From Deinococcus radiopugnans ATCC 19172 (GTDB lineage: Bacteria; Deinococcota; Deinococci; Deinococcales; Deinococcaceae): 64,000 nucleotides of DNA. A model generated the notes under the pieces. The model made no database searches. It saw nothing but the letters and a program-made list of their open reading frames with translations, and was not told the origin of the DNA. Location: positions 1 through 64,000 of the forward strand of contig NZ_VDMO01000005.1 in the NCBI RefSeq assembly GCF_006335125.1. Direction: 5' to 3'. Within the stretch, counting starts at the first letter, position 1, and each line of letters begins with the position of its first letter. Positions 23,858-32,973 of this stretch are shown piece by piece. The position numbers and the translations under genes were made by a program.

Positions 23858-23906
23858 CGGCCATTCGGTCCTCGTCTTCCCATTCATCCACAAGGAGTGT
23901 TTCCCC

Positions 23907-24460
<554 letters not shown>

Positions 24461-24487
24461 ACCGCCCCAGACGGTGACCTGCGGCGC

Positions 24488-24532
24488 GTGGACCATGGAA
24501 GACCCCCATGGTCCACGCCCGCCATGGTCCAC
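24488..24532. repeat. Three copies of a GTGGACCATG half-site between frr and cdsA
   Basis: GTGGACCATG (24488-24497) is followed by two inverted copies, CATGGTCCAC at 24507-24516 and 24523-24532. Either downstream copy can pair with the first in a perfect 10-bp stem, giving two alternative hairpins 18 bases before the cdsA start. It could act as an mRNA switch or a processing site. Confidence 0.7.
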
Positions 24533-24549
24533 CGTGGGCTGGAGGTGCC

Positions 24550-25383
24550 GTGGAGAGCCTGAGCACCCGCGTCCTGACGTCGGTGGTGGGCTTCGCCCTT
24601 ATCAGCGTGATGATCTGGATCGGCTGGTGGGCGATGCTGCCGGCGCTGATTTTCGTCTCGGTGATGGGGCTCTACGAGTACGTCCGCATGCTGGACCGCA
24701 ACGACATCGACGTGCGGCGGGTCAGCCTGGGCGTGTTCGCCGCCGCCATCATCGTTGCCAGCCTGCCGGTGTGGGCGCAGACCCCGCCGTGGCCCGGCGG
24801 CTCGTGGCGCGAGGTGGTGCTGACCATTGCGCTGGCCTACCTGCTGGTCATGGAGGTGGTGCGCCCCGGCGAACGCCCGCTGGAGCGCGTGGTCTACAGC
24901 GTGTTTGGCCTGCTGTACATTCCCTGGCTGCTGGGCTATTTCCTGCTGCTGCGCTACAGCCCAGACGCCACGGCAGGGCTGCTGTATTTCGCGCTGCCGC
25001 TGCTGGCCACCTTCGCCGCCGACATCGGGGGTTTTTTTGGCGGCTACTATTTCGGCCGCCGCAAGCTGGCCCCGGAAGTCAGTCCCGGCAAGACCGTCGA
25101 GGGGGCCATAGGCGGCCTGCTGGCCGGGTTCCTGATCGTGCTGACGATCTCCAGCCTGAGCGGCATCTGGTCCCCGCTGGAATCGCTGCTGTACTCCATT
25201 CTGGTGGCCAGCGCCAGTCAGCTGGGCGACCTGGCCGAGAGCCTGATCAAGCGCGCCCTGAAAACCAAGGACAGCGGCACCAGCCTGCCAGGTCACGGCG
25301 GCTTTCTGGACCGCATTGACAGCCTGTTGTTCGCCGTGCCGGCCACCTACCTGTTCCTGCAGATCAGCGTGTTTTCACGGTAG
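24550..25383 (+). CDS. cdsA: Phosphatidate cytidylyltransferase
   Basis: 277 residues, a polytopic membrane enzyme that makes CDP-diacylglycerol from phosphatidate and CTP. The C-terminal signature is visible (SLIKRALKTKDSGTSLPGHGGFLDRIDS). The DIGGFFGGYYFGRRKLAPEVSPGKTVEG segment that precedes it forms the rest of the active site. A GTG start preceded by GGAGG is chosen; an in-frame ATG 42 bases upstream falls inside the hairpin repeat. It ends the block of translation and lipid genes. Confidence 0.95.
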   Translation: MESLSTRVLTSVVGFALISVMIWIGWWAMLPALIFVSVMGLYEYVRMLDRNDIDVRRVSLGVFAAAIIVASLPVWAQTPPWPGGSWREVVLTIALAYLLVMEVVRPGERPLERVVYSVFGLLYIPWLLGYFLLLRYSPDATAGLLYFALPLLATFAADIGGFFGGYYFGRRKLAPEVSPGKTVEGAIGGLLAGFLIVLTISSLSGIWSPLESLLYSILVASASQLGDLAESLIKRALKTKDSGTSLPGHGGFLDRIDSLLFAVPATYLFLQISVFSR

Positions 25384-25724
25384 GGACTTGCAGGTGGACG
25401 TCCCGCCAGGGATGCAGTTTTGACTGATAAGAAATACAGTGGTGTCTCAATGAACCGGCCGGAGGCTTTCTTTCCGCCCGGTTCATTGTTTGCGTGCCAG
25501 GGAATCCGCAGGGCGGAAGGCCAGCGAATTGTGCGTACCGTTGATGGATCGGGAGAGTGCGGGAGTGTCCGCCCCACGTAATCCCCCCCCGCTGTCCTCT
25601 TGCCCGCCGCCGTGGCCAGAGTCCACCGTCGCTGTGGGAGCGTGCTGGACTGGAAGGATGTCTCCCTTCCAGCCTGCCTGACTGGCTCCCAGGGTCCATG
25701 TCTGCCTTTTCGCCGGAGCTTGGC
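25384..25724. other. Intergenic region after cdsA, terminator only
   Basis: 341 bases between convergent genes. The only structure I can support is the terminator-like hairpin at 25448-25491. Open frames around 25490-25681 are Ser/Pro-rich without a recognisable domain or start signal. Confidence 0.5.
25448..25491 (+). terminator. Terminator-like hairpin after cdsA
   Basis: CAATGAACCGG (25448-25458) pairs perfectly with CCGGTTCATTG (25478-25488), followed by a short TTTG run. Confidence 0.6.
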
Positions 25725-26246
25725 TCAGCATTCCTCGATCAGCCCGGCCAGCATGAAGGGCCGCAGGGTCTCCAGCACGCTGCGCGGCGCCTCGCCGCAA
25801 CGTTCCAGCAGGGTGCGGATGTCCAGTTCCTGCGAGACCAGTTTCAGGGCGCGGAACTGGGGCTGGGTGACGGGCTGGGCCTCGGTCCAGCGGGGGGTGA
25901 AGCGCAGGCGGCGCTGCCAGTCGGGAAAGGCGCGCAGCAGCGGCTCCCAGGCGTTGCTTTCCTCGAACAGGCGGCGCAGCGCCGAGTCGCGGTGCAGATG
26001 CAGGGTGCGCTCGGGGGCGCTGATGCCCGGCTCGAACACGAAGGTGCCGCTGCCCAGGCTGGCGAGCAGTTGCAGCGCGGCGTCGCCGGTCAGCGCGCCG
26101 CAGCGGGCGTGGATGATCTCACCGCGCTCCAGCCACAGCTGGCCGCCGCGCACGTGGTCCACGCTCAGCAGCCCTTCCCGGCCACTGGTCAGGAGCATCT
26201 GCATCACGGAAAGAAAGGGAAAGACTGCGAGGTCGCCGCGCACCAT
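25725..26246 (-). CDS. DUF4388 domain protein
   Basis: 173 residues. Residues 1-70 match the DUF4388 (PATAN-like) pattern: GDLAVFPFLSVMQMLLTSGREGLLSV, then a GGQLWLERGEIIHARCGALTGDAALQLL strand-helix, then GTFVFE. Such domains occur in two-component and gliding/twitching regulators and in Deinococcus/Thermus proteins. The C-terminal 100 residues are helical and of unknown fold. A TACACT box lies 11 bases before the ATG on the minus strand. The frame remains open well upstream, but the residues there are not coding-like. Confidence 0.75.
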   Translation of the reverse strand: MVRGDLAVFPFLSVMQMLLTSGREGLLSVDHVRGGQLWLERGEIIHARCGALTGDAALQLLASLGSGTFVFEPGISAPERTLHLHRDSALRRLFEESNAWEPLLRAFPDWQRRLRFTPRWTEAQPVTQPQFRALKLVSQELDIRTLLERCGEAPRSVLETLRPFMLAGLIEEC

Positions 26247-26360
26247 AACGTGAGCACAGTGTAGGGCCTGGAACCGCTGAACAGGGCGGGGCGCTGGGAT
26301 GCCCCCGGTGGGGGCGGGGGTGACCGGGCGGTCTACCGGACCGCAGCAAAGCGTCCGTGG

Positions 26361-26366
26361 CACAAT
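26361..26366 (+). promoter_or_regulatory. -10 box (leaderless) of ADP-ribosylglycohydrolase gene
   Basis: CACAAT, six bases before the ATG at 26373; the same hexamer precedes guaA, the HRDC-protein gene and the aconitase-family gene. Confidence 0.4.
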
Positions 26367-26372
26367 GCCCCC

Positions 26373-27362
26373 ATGTTCACCGGGACCGGGACGCTCCTCT
26401 CGCTGGCAGCCGCAGACGCGCTGGGAGCGGCCACCGAATTCAAAACGCCCCAGGCGATCGCGGCCCATTACGGCCAGACCATCACCGACTACCAGCCGGG
26501 CAGCGTGTTCGGCTTCGCGCCGGGCGAGGCCACCGACGACACCCAGATGACCGTGGCGACGCTGCTGGGTTACGCGCGCCGCAGCGGTCTGGAGGGTGTG
26601 TTGGCAGCCCTGCACGCCTGGCTGGAGGCTGGGCCGCCGGACGTGGGCGGCCTGACCCGCGCGGCCCTGCGGTTCTGTGCGCTTGACGGCGGGGTGCGCG
26701 CGTGGCAGGCCAGCGGTTTCCAGGGGGCCGGAAACGGCGGACTGATGCGAATTGCCGCCGTGTGGATCGCCGGTTTCCGGGGCAGCGCCCTGGCCCGTGA
26801 GTCGGCAGCGGTCACGGCCCTGACCCACGCCGACCCGCGCTGCGTGTACGCCTCCGTCTTTCTGACGGCGTTTCTGGAGGCGCTGGCTGGGGGACAACCC
26901 TACGCCGCCGCCGCCGCCACCGCGCTGGCCGTGACCGATGACTTTGACGCCCGCGCGGCCCTGCTGGACCAGGGTCTGTTCGGTCTGGACACGCGCGAAG
27001 CCCATGCGGCCTTCAAGGACCGCGAGCGGCAGGCCCGGGCCGAGGTCCGCGCCCGCGTGCGATCCGGATTGTCGGGGACCCTGACCTCGCAGAGCGGGTT
27101 CGTGCTGGATACGTTGGAGGCCGCCGTGAAGCACGCCGGGGCCAACTCGTGGCAGGCCTGTGTGGAGGCCGCCGTCCTGCTGGGCGACGACAGCGACACA
27201 GTGGCCTGCGTGGTGGGGGCCATTGCCGGAGCGCGGGGGCTGACTGTTCCCTCGCGGCTGCTGCCCACACTACGCCTGGGTCATACCTGGCCGGGCTGGC
27301 AGCGCGACTGGATCTGCACCACGCAGTTTCCTGCCCTGGTGCAGGCGGCGCGGCAGGGATGA
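26373..27362 (+). CDS. ADP-ribosylglycohydrolase family protein (DraG/ARH type)
   Basis: 329 residues, all-helical fold. The two metal-binding motifs are present: TDDTQM (near residue 56) and GDDSDTVACVVGAIAGA near the C-terminus (about residues 271-287). GNGGLMRIA and THADPRC lie between them. Family members remove ADP-ribose from proteins, nucleic acids or small molecules using Mg ions. The next gene starts inside its stop codon (ATGA). The target is unknown. Confidence 0.88.
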   Translation: MFTGTGTLLSLAAADALGAATEFKTPQAIAAHYGQTITDYQPGSVFGFAPGEATDDTQMTVATLLGYARRSGLEGVLAALHAWLEAGPPDVGGLTRAALRFCALDGGVRAWQASGFQGAGNGGLMRIAAVWIAGFRGSALARESAAVTALTHADPRCVYASVFLTAFLEALAGGQPYAAAAATALAVTDDFDARAALLDQGLFGLDTREAHAAFKDRERQARAEVRARVRSGLSGTLTSQSGFVLDTLEAAVKHAGANSWQACVEAAVLLGDDSDTVACVVGAIAGARGLTVPSRLLPTLRLGHTWPGWQRDWICTTQFPALVQAARQG

Positions 27363-27949
27363 ATACGGCAAGCCTGAGCCAGGCTGAATTCCTGAGGCTG
27401 GTCCGCCTGAATCCATTCAACGCGGCCATTCTGGAGCGGTTGCCGGACCTGGACGTGCAACAGGGCCATCTGGTCGCGGGAGCGCTGTTCGGCACGGTCT
27501 GGAACGTGCGGAGCGGTCAGCCACCCACGGCGCAGATTCGGGATTACGACGTGTTCTACTGGGATGACGACGTCAGCTACGAGGCCGAGGACGCTGTGAT
27601 CCGCCGTGCACAGGCCCTGTTCGGCGACCTGAACGTGCCCATTGAGGTCCGGAATCAGGCCCGCGTTCACCTGTGGTTCAATGGAAAGTTCGGGCAGGAC
27701 CGCCCGCCGCTGAACAGCGTCCGCGAGGGCATTGATCAGTTTCTGGTGACCTGCACCTGCGTGGGCATCAGCGCGCACGGTGCGGTCCACGCGCCCTACG
27801 GTCTGGATGAGCTGGCCAGCGGCCTCCTGCGCCCCAATCCTCATAACCACACCCCCGGTCTGTGCGCCGCCAAGATCGCTGACTACACGCGGCGCTGGCC
27901 CTGGCTGCGGTCCGACAGGCCGGTGGTGACCCAGCAACGACTGGTGTGA
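27359..27949 (+). CDS. Nucleotidyltransferase family protein (NTP_transf_6 / DUF925-like)
   Basis: 196 residues. The pattern FNAAILERLPDLDVQQGHLVAGALFGTVWNV, then QIRDYDVFYWDDDVSYEAEDAVI, then NVPIEVRNQARVHLWF is that of small uncharacterised nucleotidyltransferases. The acidic cluster DYDVFYWDDD probably binds metal. It overlaps the ADP-ribosylglycohydrolase gene by four bases, so the two are translationally coupled. The substrate is unknown. Confidence 0.8.
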   Translation: MNTASLSQAEFLRLVRLNPFNAAILERLPDLDVQQGHLVAGALFGTVWNVRSGQPPTAQIRDYDVFYWDDDVSYEAEDAVIRRAQALFGDLNVPIEVRNQARVHLWFNGKFGQDRPPLNSVREGIDQFLVTCTCVGISAHGAVHAPYGLDELASGLLRPNPHNHTPGLCAAKIADYTRRWPWLRSDRPVVTQQRLV

Positions 27950-27985
27950 GGACTGGAACGGAGGACAACACTCACCTACCCCAGA

Positions 27986-27991
27986 TACACT
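27986..27991 (+). promoter_or_regulatory. -10 box upstream of beta-helix lipoprotein
   Basis: TACACT lies nine bases before a GTG at 28001, in the frame of the lipoprotein gene. It could make a leaderless mRNA starting at that GTG or an mRNA with a 100-base leader for the ATG at 28103. Confidence 0.45.
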
Positions 27992-28102
27992 GTTGTACAC
28001 GTGAAAGCCATCAGGAAAGCAGCGCTCGGGAACGTAGAGAACGCGTCGGTGACACCTCGTGAGAAGACGGGAGGCACGGCTGCGCGTGGGCCGGGGCGAA
28101 GG

Positions 28103-29362
28103 ATGCTCCGTGCGGCTTTCATCCTCGGAGCCCTCACGCTGGGGCTGACGGCCTGCGTCCCCAGTGTCGATCCGCGCACCATCGTCCCGGACACCGATCC
28201 GTCCGAGGGACCCGCGTATGCCGGCCCCCTGGTCATCACCCGCGGCGGCACGTACCGGGGCAACTGGCAGAGTTTTGACCCGGAGGTGGCGGCCGTCACC
28301 ATCAAGACCAGTGAACCTGTCGTGATCGAGAACTCGTTTCTGCGTGGGCGCGGCAACCTGATTCGCGGCAACGAGGTGAATTTGACGGTTCGGAACACCA
28401 CCGGCTACGGGCTTAACCCCCTGACCAACGGGGCGTATCCTGGTCGGTTTCTGGCTGTCGTGACGGCCCTCAACCTGCTTGTTGAGAACAACGACATGCA
28501 GGGCACTTCGGGCATCTACATCAATCTCTTCAATGGGAATCCTGGGGCTGGACAGACCATCAAGATTCTGCGCAACCGGGTCAGGAACGTGGATGGACGG
28601 ATCGTGAACCAGCAGGGGAAATACACTGGAAAACGCCACTCTGTTCAGGCGGTGCAGTTTAACCGGATCGCCCGGGTGCCCAAAGTCGAGATTGCCTGGA
28701 ACGAGGTGGTCAACGAGCCGGGCAAGAGTGCGGTCGAGGACAACATCAGCATGTACGAGTCCAGCGGCACGGCCGCCAGTCCGATCAGCATTCACGACAA
28801 CTATATTCACGGGGCTTACTCCGCCAACCCTCTGAAGGCCAAGGATTATTCAGGCGGCGGCATCTTGCTGGGTGACGGGCGCAAGGACAGCATGGACATC
28901 GCGGGCGGGTATGTCGAGGTTTTTAACAACCAGGTGATCAATACCTCTAACCATGGGGTGGGGATTGCGGGCGGACACCATCAGCGGGTGTACAGCAACC
29001 GGCTCGTTTCCACAGGGTTGCTGCCGGGCGGCGTGGTCGATCCAAACGCCAATGTCGGCCTGTATGTCTGGAATATCAATGGGGCCGGCAACAACTCCCG
29101 GACCTTCCTCAACAACGTGGTCGAGAAGAACGTGATCGGCTGGAAACGGTTTGACTCTGCAGGCAAGGTGTATTACCACAACCTGTGGACCCCCAGTTGC
29201 CAGGAAACTAAGGGCAACATCTGCAAGGACAACGAGTCCTGGCCTGTTCCAGTGGATGATGATGTCGAGCGCGAGGAATTCGCCTACTGGCAGAACAAGC
29301 TGCGGGATGCCAAGGTGGTGGTCGGTGTGCGCCGCGCACCCGGCACCGCCAATTCGCCGTAA
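28103..29362 (+). CDS. Lipoprotein with right-handed parallel beta-helix
   Basis: 419 residues from ATG 28103. A short basic start, a hydrophobic helix and the lipobox L-T-A-C20 (MLRAAFILGALTLGLTAC) mark it as a lipoprotein. The body is a ladder of short turns with Asn-rich repeats (NSFLRGRGNLIRGNEVNLTV, NNDMQGTSGIYINLFNG, EVFNNQVINTSNHGVGIAGG), typical of pectate-lyase-like beta-helix surface proteins. The enzyme type is unknown. An in-frame GTG at 28001 could be the true start. The DNA looks less GC-rich than its neighbours, so acquisition by transfer is possible. Confidence 0.7.
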   Translation: MLRAAFILGALTLGLTACVPSVDPRTIVPDTDPSEGPAYAGPLVITRGGTYRGNWQSFDPEVAAVTIKTSEPVVIENSFLRGRGNLIRGNEVNLTVRNTTGYGLNPLTNGAYPGRFLAVVTALNLLVENNDMQGTSGIYINLFNGNPGAGQTIKILRNRVRNVDGRIVNQQGKYTGKRHSVQAVQFNRIARVPKVEIAWNEVVNEPGKSAVEDNISMYESSGTAASPISIHDNYIHGAYSANPLKAKDYSGGGILLGDGRKDSMDIAGGYVEVFNNQVINTSNHGVGIAGGHHQRVYSNRLVSTGLLPGGVVDPNANVGLYVWNINGAGNNSRTFLNNVVEKNVIGWKRFDSAGKVYYHNLWTPSCQETKGNICKDNESWPVPVDDDVEREEFAYWQNKLRDAKVVVGVRRAPGTANSP

Positions 29363-29588
29363 CCCACCCATGCTCCGGCTGGCCTGACACAGACGCCGCG
29401 CCTTCCTAAGTCGCCCTGTGTTTGTCGGGCGGGCGGGCCATGGCCAGGTCCGTGCCTCATCATCGGGGGCCGCCAACGCGTGGGGCTGTCTCGCCGTCCA
29501 GCCAGGACTCACCGGACCTCGGCGGGCGTTGTCGGCAGCCCCAGACACTTCACTGGACGGGGCGACGCGGCCGAGCATCCTTTTGGCT

Positions 29589-29594
29589 TAAACT
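29589..29594 (+). promoter_or_regulatory. -10 box upstream of ychF
   Basis: TAAACT, giving a leader of about 45 bases with a GGAGGG ribosome-binding site before the GTG start at 29644. The remaining 29363-29580 shows nothing else definite. Confidence 0.4.
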
Positions 29595-29643
29595 GCAAGG
29601 GTTGCCCTGCTGGACTGGCAGGCAGAGAAACTGGAGGGTCTTT

Positions 29644-30747
29644 GTGGCTTCTAACCTGAGCATTGGAATTGTCGGATTGCCGAACGTCGGAAAAAGCACG
29701 CTGTTTAACGCCATCACCCGCGCTGGAGCGTTGGCGGCCAACTATCCCTTCGCCACCATCGAGCCCAACGTGGGCCGCGTGACGGTGCCGGACGAGCGCC
29801 TGAGCGCCCTGAGCCGGGTGTTTACCAAGGGCGAGCGCGTGCCGCCGATTATCCCCACCTTCGTAGAGTTCGTGGACATTGCCGGGCTCGTCAAGGGGGC
29901 CAGCAAGGGCGAGGGTCTGGGCAACCAGTTCCTGGCGAACATCCGTGAGGCCGACGCGATTGCCCATGTGGTGCGCTGCTTCGCCGACGACAACGTGGTA
30001 CATGTGGCCGGTACGGTCGATCCGCTGGATGATATCGAGACCATCAACACTGAACTGATCCTGGCGGACCTGGCCGGTCTGGAAAAACGGCTGGGCAACC
30101 TGCAGAAAAAGGGCAAGGGCGGAGACAAGGAAGCGCGCGAGCACGCTGAACTGGCCGAGCAGATTCTGGCCGTGCTGGGCGAGGGCAAACCCGCCCGCGC
30201 CGGCAGCTACGACGCGCCGGTTCCCAAAGAGTTTGGCCTGATCACCACCAAGCCCGTGATCTACGTGGCCAACGTGGGTGAGGACGACCTGACCGAGGAC
30301 AATGATTACGTGCGTCAGGTCCGCGAGTACGCCGCCGCCGAGGGCGCAAACGTGGTCAAGATCAGCGCCCAGATCGAGGGGGAGTTGGCGGAAATGCCCG
30401 AAGATGAGGCCCACGAGTTCCTGACCGACCTGGGCGTCCAGGAAAGCGGCCTGGATCAGCTGGTCAAGGTGGGCTACCAGACGCTGGGCCTGATCACCTT
30501 CATCACCAGCGGTGAAAAGGAAGTGCGCGCCTGGACCATCCGTGACGGCGAGAAAGCCCCGGAGGCCGCCGGGGAGATCCACAGCGATCTGGAACGCGGT
30601 TTTATTCGCGCCGAGGTTATCGAGTGGAACAAGATGGTGGAGGCCGGGGGCTGGGTGGGCGCCAAGGCCAAGGGCTGGGTCCGCACCGAGGGCAAGGAAT
30701 ACGTGATGAAGGACGGCGACATCATGAACGTGCTGCACAACTCGTAG
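29644..30747 (+). CDS. ychF: Redox-regulated ATPase YchF
   Basis: 367 residues, standard length. Obg-like GTPase-fold protein that prefers ATP. The P-loop is GLPNVGKSTLFNAIT at residues 9-23, followed by the G3 motif DIAGLVKGASKGEGLGNQFL. The C-terminal TGS domain ends with KGWVRTEGKEYVMKDGDIMNVLHNS. It interacts with ribosomes and is linked to stress responses. The GTG start with GGAGGG is chosen because homology starts with ASNLSIGIVG; the frame stays open upstream to 29422 without coding character. Confidence 0.95.
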   Translation: MASNLSIGIVGLPNVGKSTLFNAITRAGALAANYPFATIEPNVGRVTVPDERLSALSRVFTKGERVPPIIPTFVEFVDIAGLVKGASKGEGLGNQFLANIREADAIAHVVRCFADDNVVHVAGTVDPLDDIETINTELILADLAGLEKRLGNLQKKGKGGDKEAREHAELAEQILAVLGEGKPARAGSYDAPVPKEFGLITTKPVIYVANVGEDDLTEDNDYVRQVREYAAAEGANVVKISAQIEGELAEMPEDEAHEFLTDLGVQESGLDQLVKVGYQTLGLITFITSGEKEVRAWTIRDGEKAPEAAGEIHSDLERGFIRAEVIEWNKMVEAGGWVGAKAKGWVRTEGKEYVMKDGDIMNVLHNS

Positions 30748-31030
30748 TTCTGGCCTGAACGGCTGACGTCGCCAGCCAGGGTCAAGGTGGGGCCATCCTA
30801 GACGTCAGCCCAGCCGCGGGTGCCCCGAGCAGCGTGTCTCAGCCTGGGGCACGGAGCATGGCAGAGGCTGGAACCCGTGCCACAAAACGAAAGAGATGAA
30901 ATGCTTGGGTGGAGAACGGTGTATCCTGTGCCCAGTCGTCCCCTGCTCTGGTGTCCCCTGACCTATCGTTCTGGTCAGTCCGGTTCGGGCTAGCCTGTTC
31001 GATCCGAGGCCTTGATTCTTCTTCCGTGGA

Positions 31031-32110
31031 GTGCCCTTGACTGTTCCCCGCCGTCCCATCAGCGCACCGCCGTCCACCTGGCAACCCGGGCAGCGGCGGA
31101 TGTTCCTGCTGGTGGTGGTGCTTGAGGTCTGTGCCAGCATGGCGGCGCTGTGGTCCCAGGCCCCGAACTTCGACGCGCTGGACGTCTGGGCCTTGCCCCT
31201 GCTGTCGGCGCTGATGCTGGGCGCACAGCTGCTGCTGTCCATGGGGCTCATCCGTTACGAGCGCGCCACGTCACTGGCCTTCCTGGGAGGCTGCACCTAT
31301 CTGCTGCTGGCCCTGAGTCACCAGTACAGCGTGATGCCACCGGGCGCCAGGACTCTGTCGGAGAACACCTACTGGTTCGCGGTGCTGTTTACCTCCGCGT
31401 TTTACGTCTTTCCGGCACGCGTCGCCACCAACTACGCCGTCCTCATTCTGGGCATTGCCGTGATGATCTGTGGCTGGCACCTGGCCGCTACGGTTCCGGC
31501 CGAGACGCGGCTGAGCCTGATCGGCGCCACGGTACAGTTGCTGCTGAGTGGCGGCGTGCTGATTCTGATCCAGTCGATCTTCGGAGCCCAGCGGGCACAA
31601 CTGCTGGCCTCGCGCTCGGCGGCGCTGATCGACGTGCTGACGGGAATCGCCAACCGGCGGGCCGCCGAGGAGCGCCTGCGGGAGCTGTCTGGCCGGGGCG
31701 CCGCCTACACGGTCGTGCTGTTCGATCTCGATCACTTCAAGCAGATCAATGACAAGCATGGGCACGCCGCAGGCGATCTGGTGTTGCGCGGGGTGGCGCA
31801 ACTGTCCCAGGCGCTGTTGCCACAGGGCGGAGTGGCGGCCCGCTGGGGCGGCGAGGAGTTTTTGCTGATCCTCCCCCCGCTGAGCGACACCCAGGTCCGG
31901 AAACTGTTGAATACCCTTCGCAACGAGCTGCGTCAGCAGTGGCATGGCGAGGTGGTGGGGGTCACCGGCTCCTTCGGCGTGGCCAACGCCGCCGCCGGAG
32001 AGCTGTCCGAGGCAGTCATCGCCCGCGCGGACGAGGCGATGTACAGCGCCAAGCAGCAGGGCCGCAACGACATCCGTCTGGCCGAATGGCGCCGCAGTCC
32101 CGCCGGTTGA
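31031..32110 (+). CDS. Membrane-bound diguanylate cyclase (GGDEF)
   Basis: 359 residues. The N-terminal half (about 20-190) contains six hydrophobic helices that resemble a small 5-6TM sensor. The GGDEF domain follows (about 205-355): LTGIANRRAAEERL, VVLFDLDHFKQINDKHGHAAGDLVL and the active-site motif G273-G-E-E-F277. The RxxD inhibitory I-site is absent just upstream of the motif (the residues there are LLPQGGVAARW). It makes cyclic di-GMP. The GTG at 31031 is a reasonable start; a TTG two codons later is an alternative. Confidence 0.88.
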   Translation: MPLTVPRRPISAPPSTWQPGQRRMFLLVVVLEVCASMAALWSQAPNFDALDVWALPLLSALMLGAQLLLSMGLIRYERATSLAFLGGCTYLLLALSHQYSVMPPGARTLSENTYWFAVLFTSAFYVFPARVATNYAVLILGIAVMICGWHLAATVPAETRLSLIGATVQLLLSGGVLILIQSIFGAQRAQLLASRSAALIDVLTGIANRRAAEERLRELSGRGAAYTVVLFDLDHFKQINDKHGHAAGDLVLRGVAQLSQALLPQGGVAARWGGEEFLLILPPLSDTQVRKLLNTLRNELRQQWHGEVVGVTGSFGVANAAAGELSEAVIARADEAMYSAKQQGRNDIRLAEWRRSPAG

Positions 32111-32246
32111 GAGGCATGGCGGTAAAAGTGCTGCCCTTGCCCCGAGCGTCAGGGCACTGAGAAATCCCGATCACGCGCCAGCACGCAGAATTTCGATGAC
32201 TGGTGGCTCGGTTTCGGTGGTCGGGCGGCCTGAACGACTTTTGCCC

Positions 32247-32921
32247 TCAGTACTGAAGCGCTCCGGCTGCCGCCACATCCACGAACCACACCGGCTCCCG
32301 GACCCGGCCGACCGGATGGTTGCCGCGCCCGGCCTGCACGTCGGCCAGAGCGCCCGCCTTGTTCGCGCCGGTGACCAGCAGCCAGCGCTGACGGGCCGCG
32401 TTGATCTCGCCGAAGGTCATGGTGAGGCGCCAGGTATCGTGCTGGGGAACCCGGTTGGCCACCACACGTCCGTCCGCATCCAGCGCCGCCGTGCCGGGAA
32501 ACAGGCTGGCGGTGTGGCCGTCGTCCCCCATGCCCAGCAGGTTCACGTCCAGACGCTCGGGCAGAAGGGAGGCGTAGGCGGCGGCGGCCTCCTCCAGCGG
32601 ACGGCGCTCACCTTCCATGCGGTGAATCTGGGCAGAGGGAACCGGCACGTAGGACAGCAGGTCATGCTGCGCCGTGCCGTAATTGCTGTCGGGGCTGTCC
32701 GGCCCGACGCTGCGCTCATCGCCAAAATAGATGTGCGTCGCCCGCCAGGGAATGTCCGGCAGCTCCCGCAGGGTGGCGTACATCAGTTTGGGGGTGCTAC
32801 CGCCTGATAACGCCACGTGGAAGGCCCCACGCGCCGTCACCGCCTCGCGCGCCGCACGGGCAAAAGCCTCGGCCGCTGCGTCCGCTGTGGCCTGGGGGGT
32901 GGGAAAGACGCGCAGGTTCAT
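32247..32921 (-). CDS. pgl: 6-phosphogluconolactonase
   Basis: 224 residues, SugarP-isomerase/NagB-like fold. The conserved N-terminal loop is [15 protein letters not shown], then [18 protein letters not shown], then [17 protein letters not shown], all diagnostic of the lactonase that hydrolyses 6-phosphogluconolactone. It is the last gene of the gnd-zwf-opcA-pgl operon with an AGGAGG site just before the ATG. It supplies the second step after glucose-6-phosphate dehydrogenase. Confidence 0.94.
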   Translation of the reverse strand: MNLRVFPTPQATADAAAEAFARAAREAVTARGAFHVALSGGSTPKLMYATLRELPDIPWRATHIYFGDERSVGPDSPDSNYGTAQHDLLSYVPVPSAQIHRMEGERRPLEEAAAAYASLLPERLDVNLLGMGDDGHTASLFPGTAALDADGRVVANRVPQHDTWRLTMTFGEINAARQRWLLVTGANKAGALADVQAGRGNHPVGRVREPVWFVDVAAAGALQY

Positions 32922-32973
32922 GGCTGGCCTCCTGTGATGATCGCGCGGAAAGCCCCCGTGATTCGTGGCCCGC

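Noticed and set aside
25490..25681. Short plus-strand frames after cdsA
   Set aside because: Low-complexity Ser/Pro-rich translation, no start signal, and they begin at the terminator hairpin.
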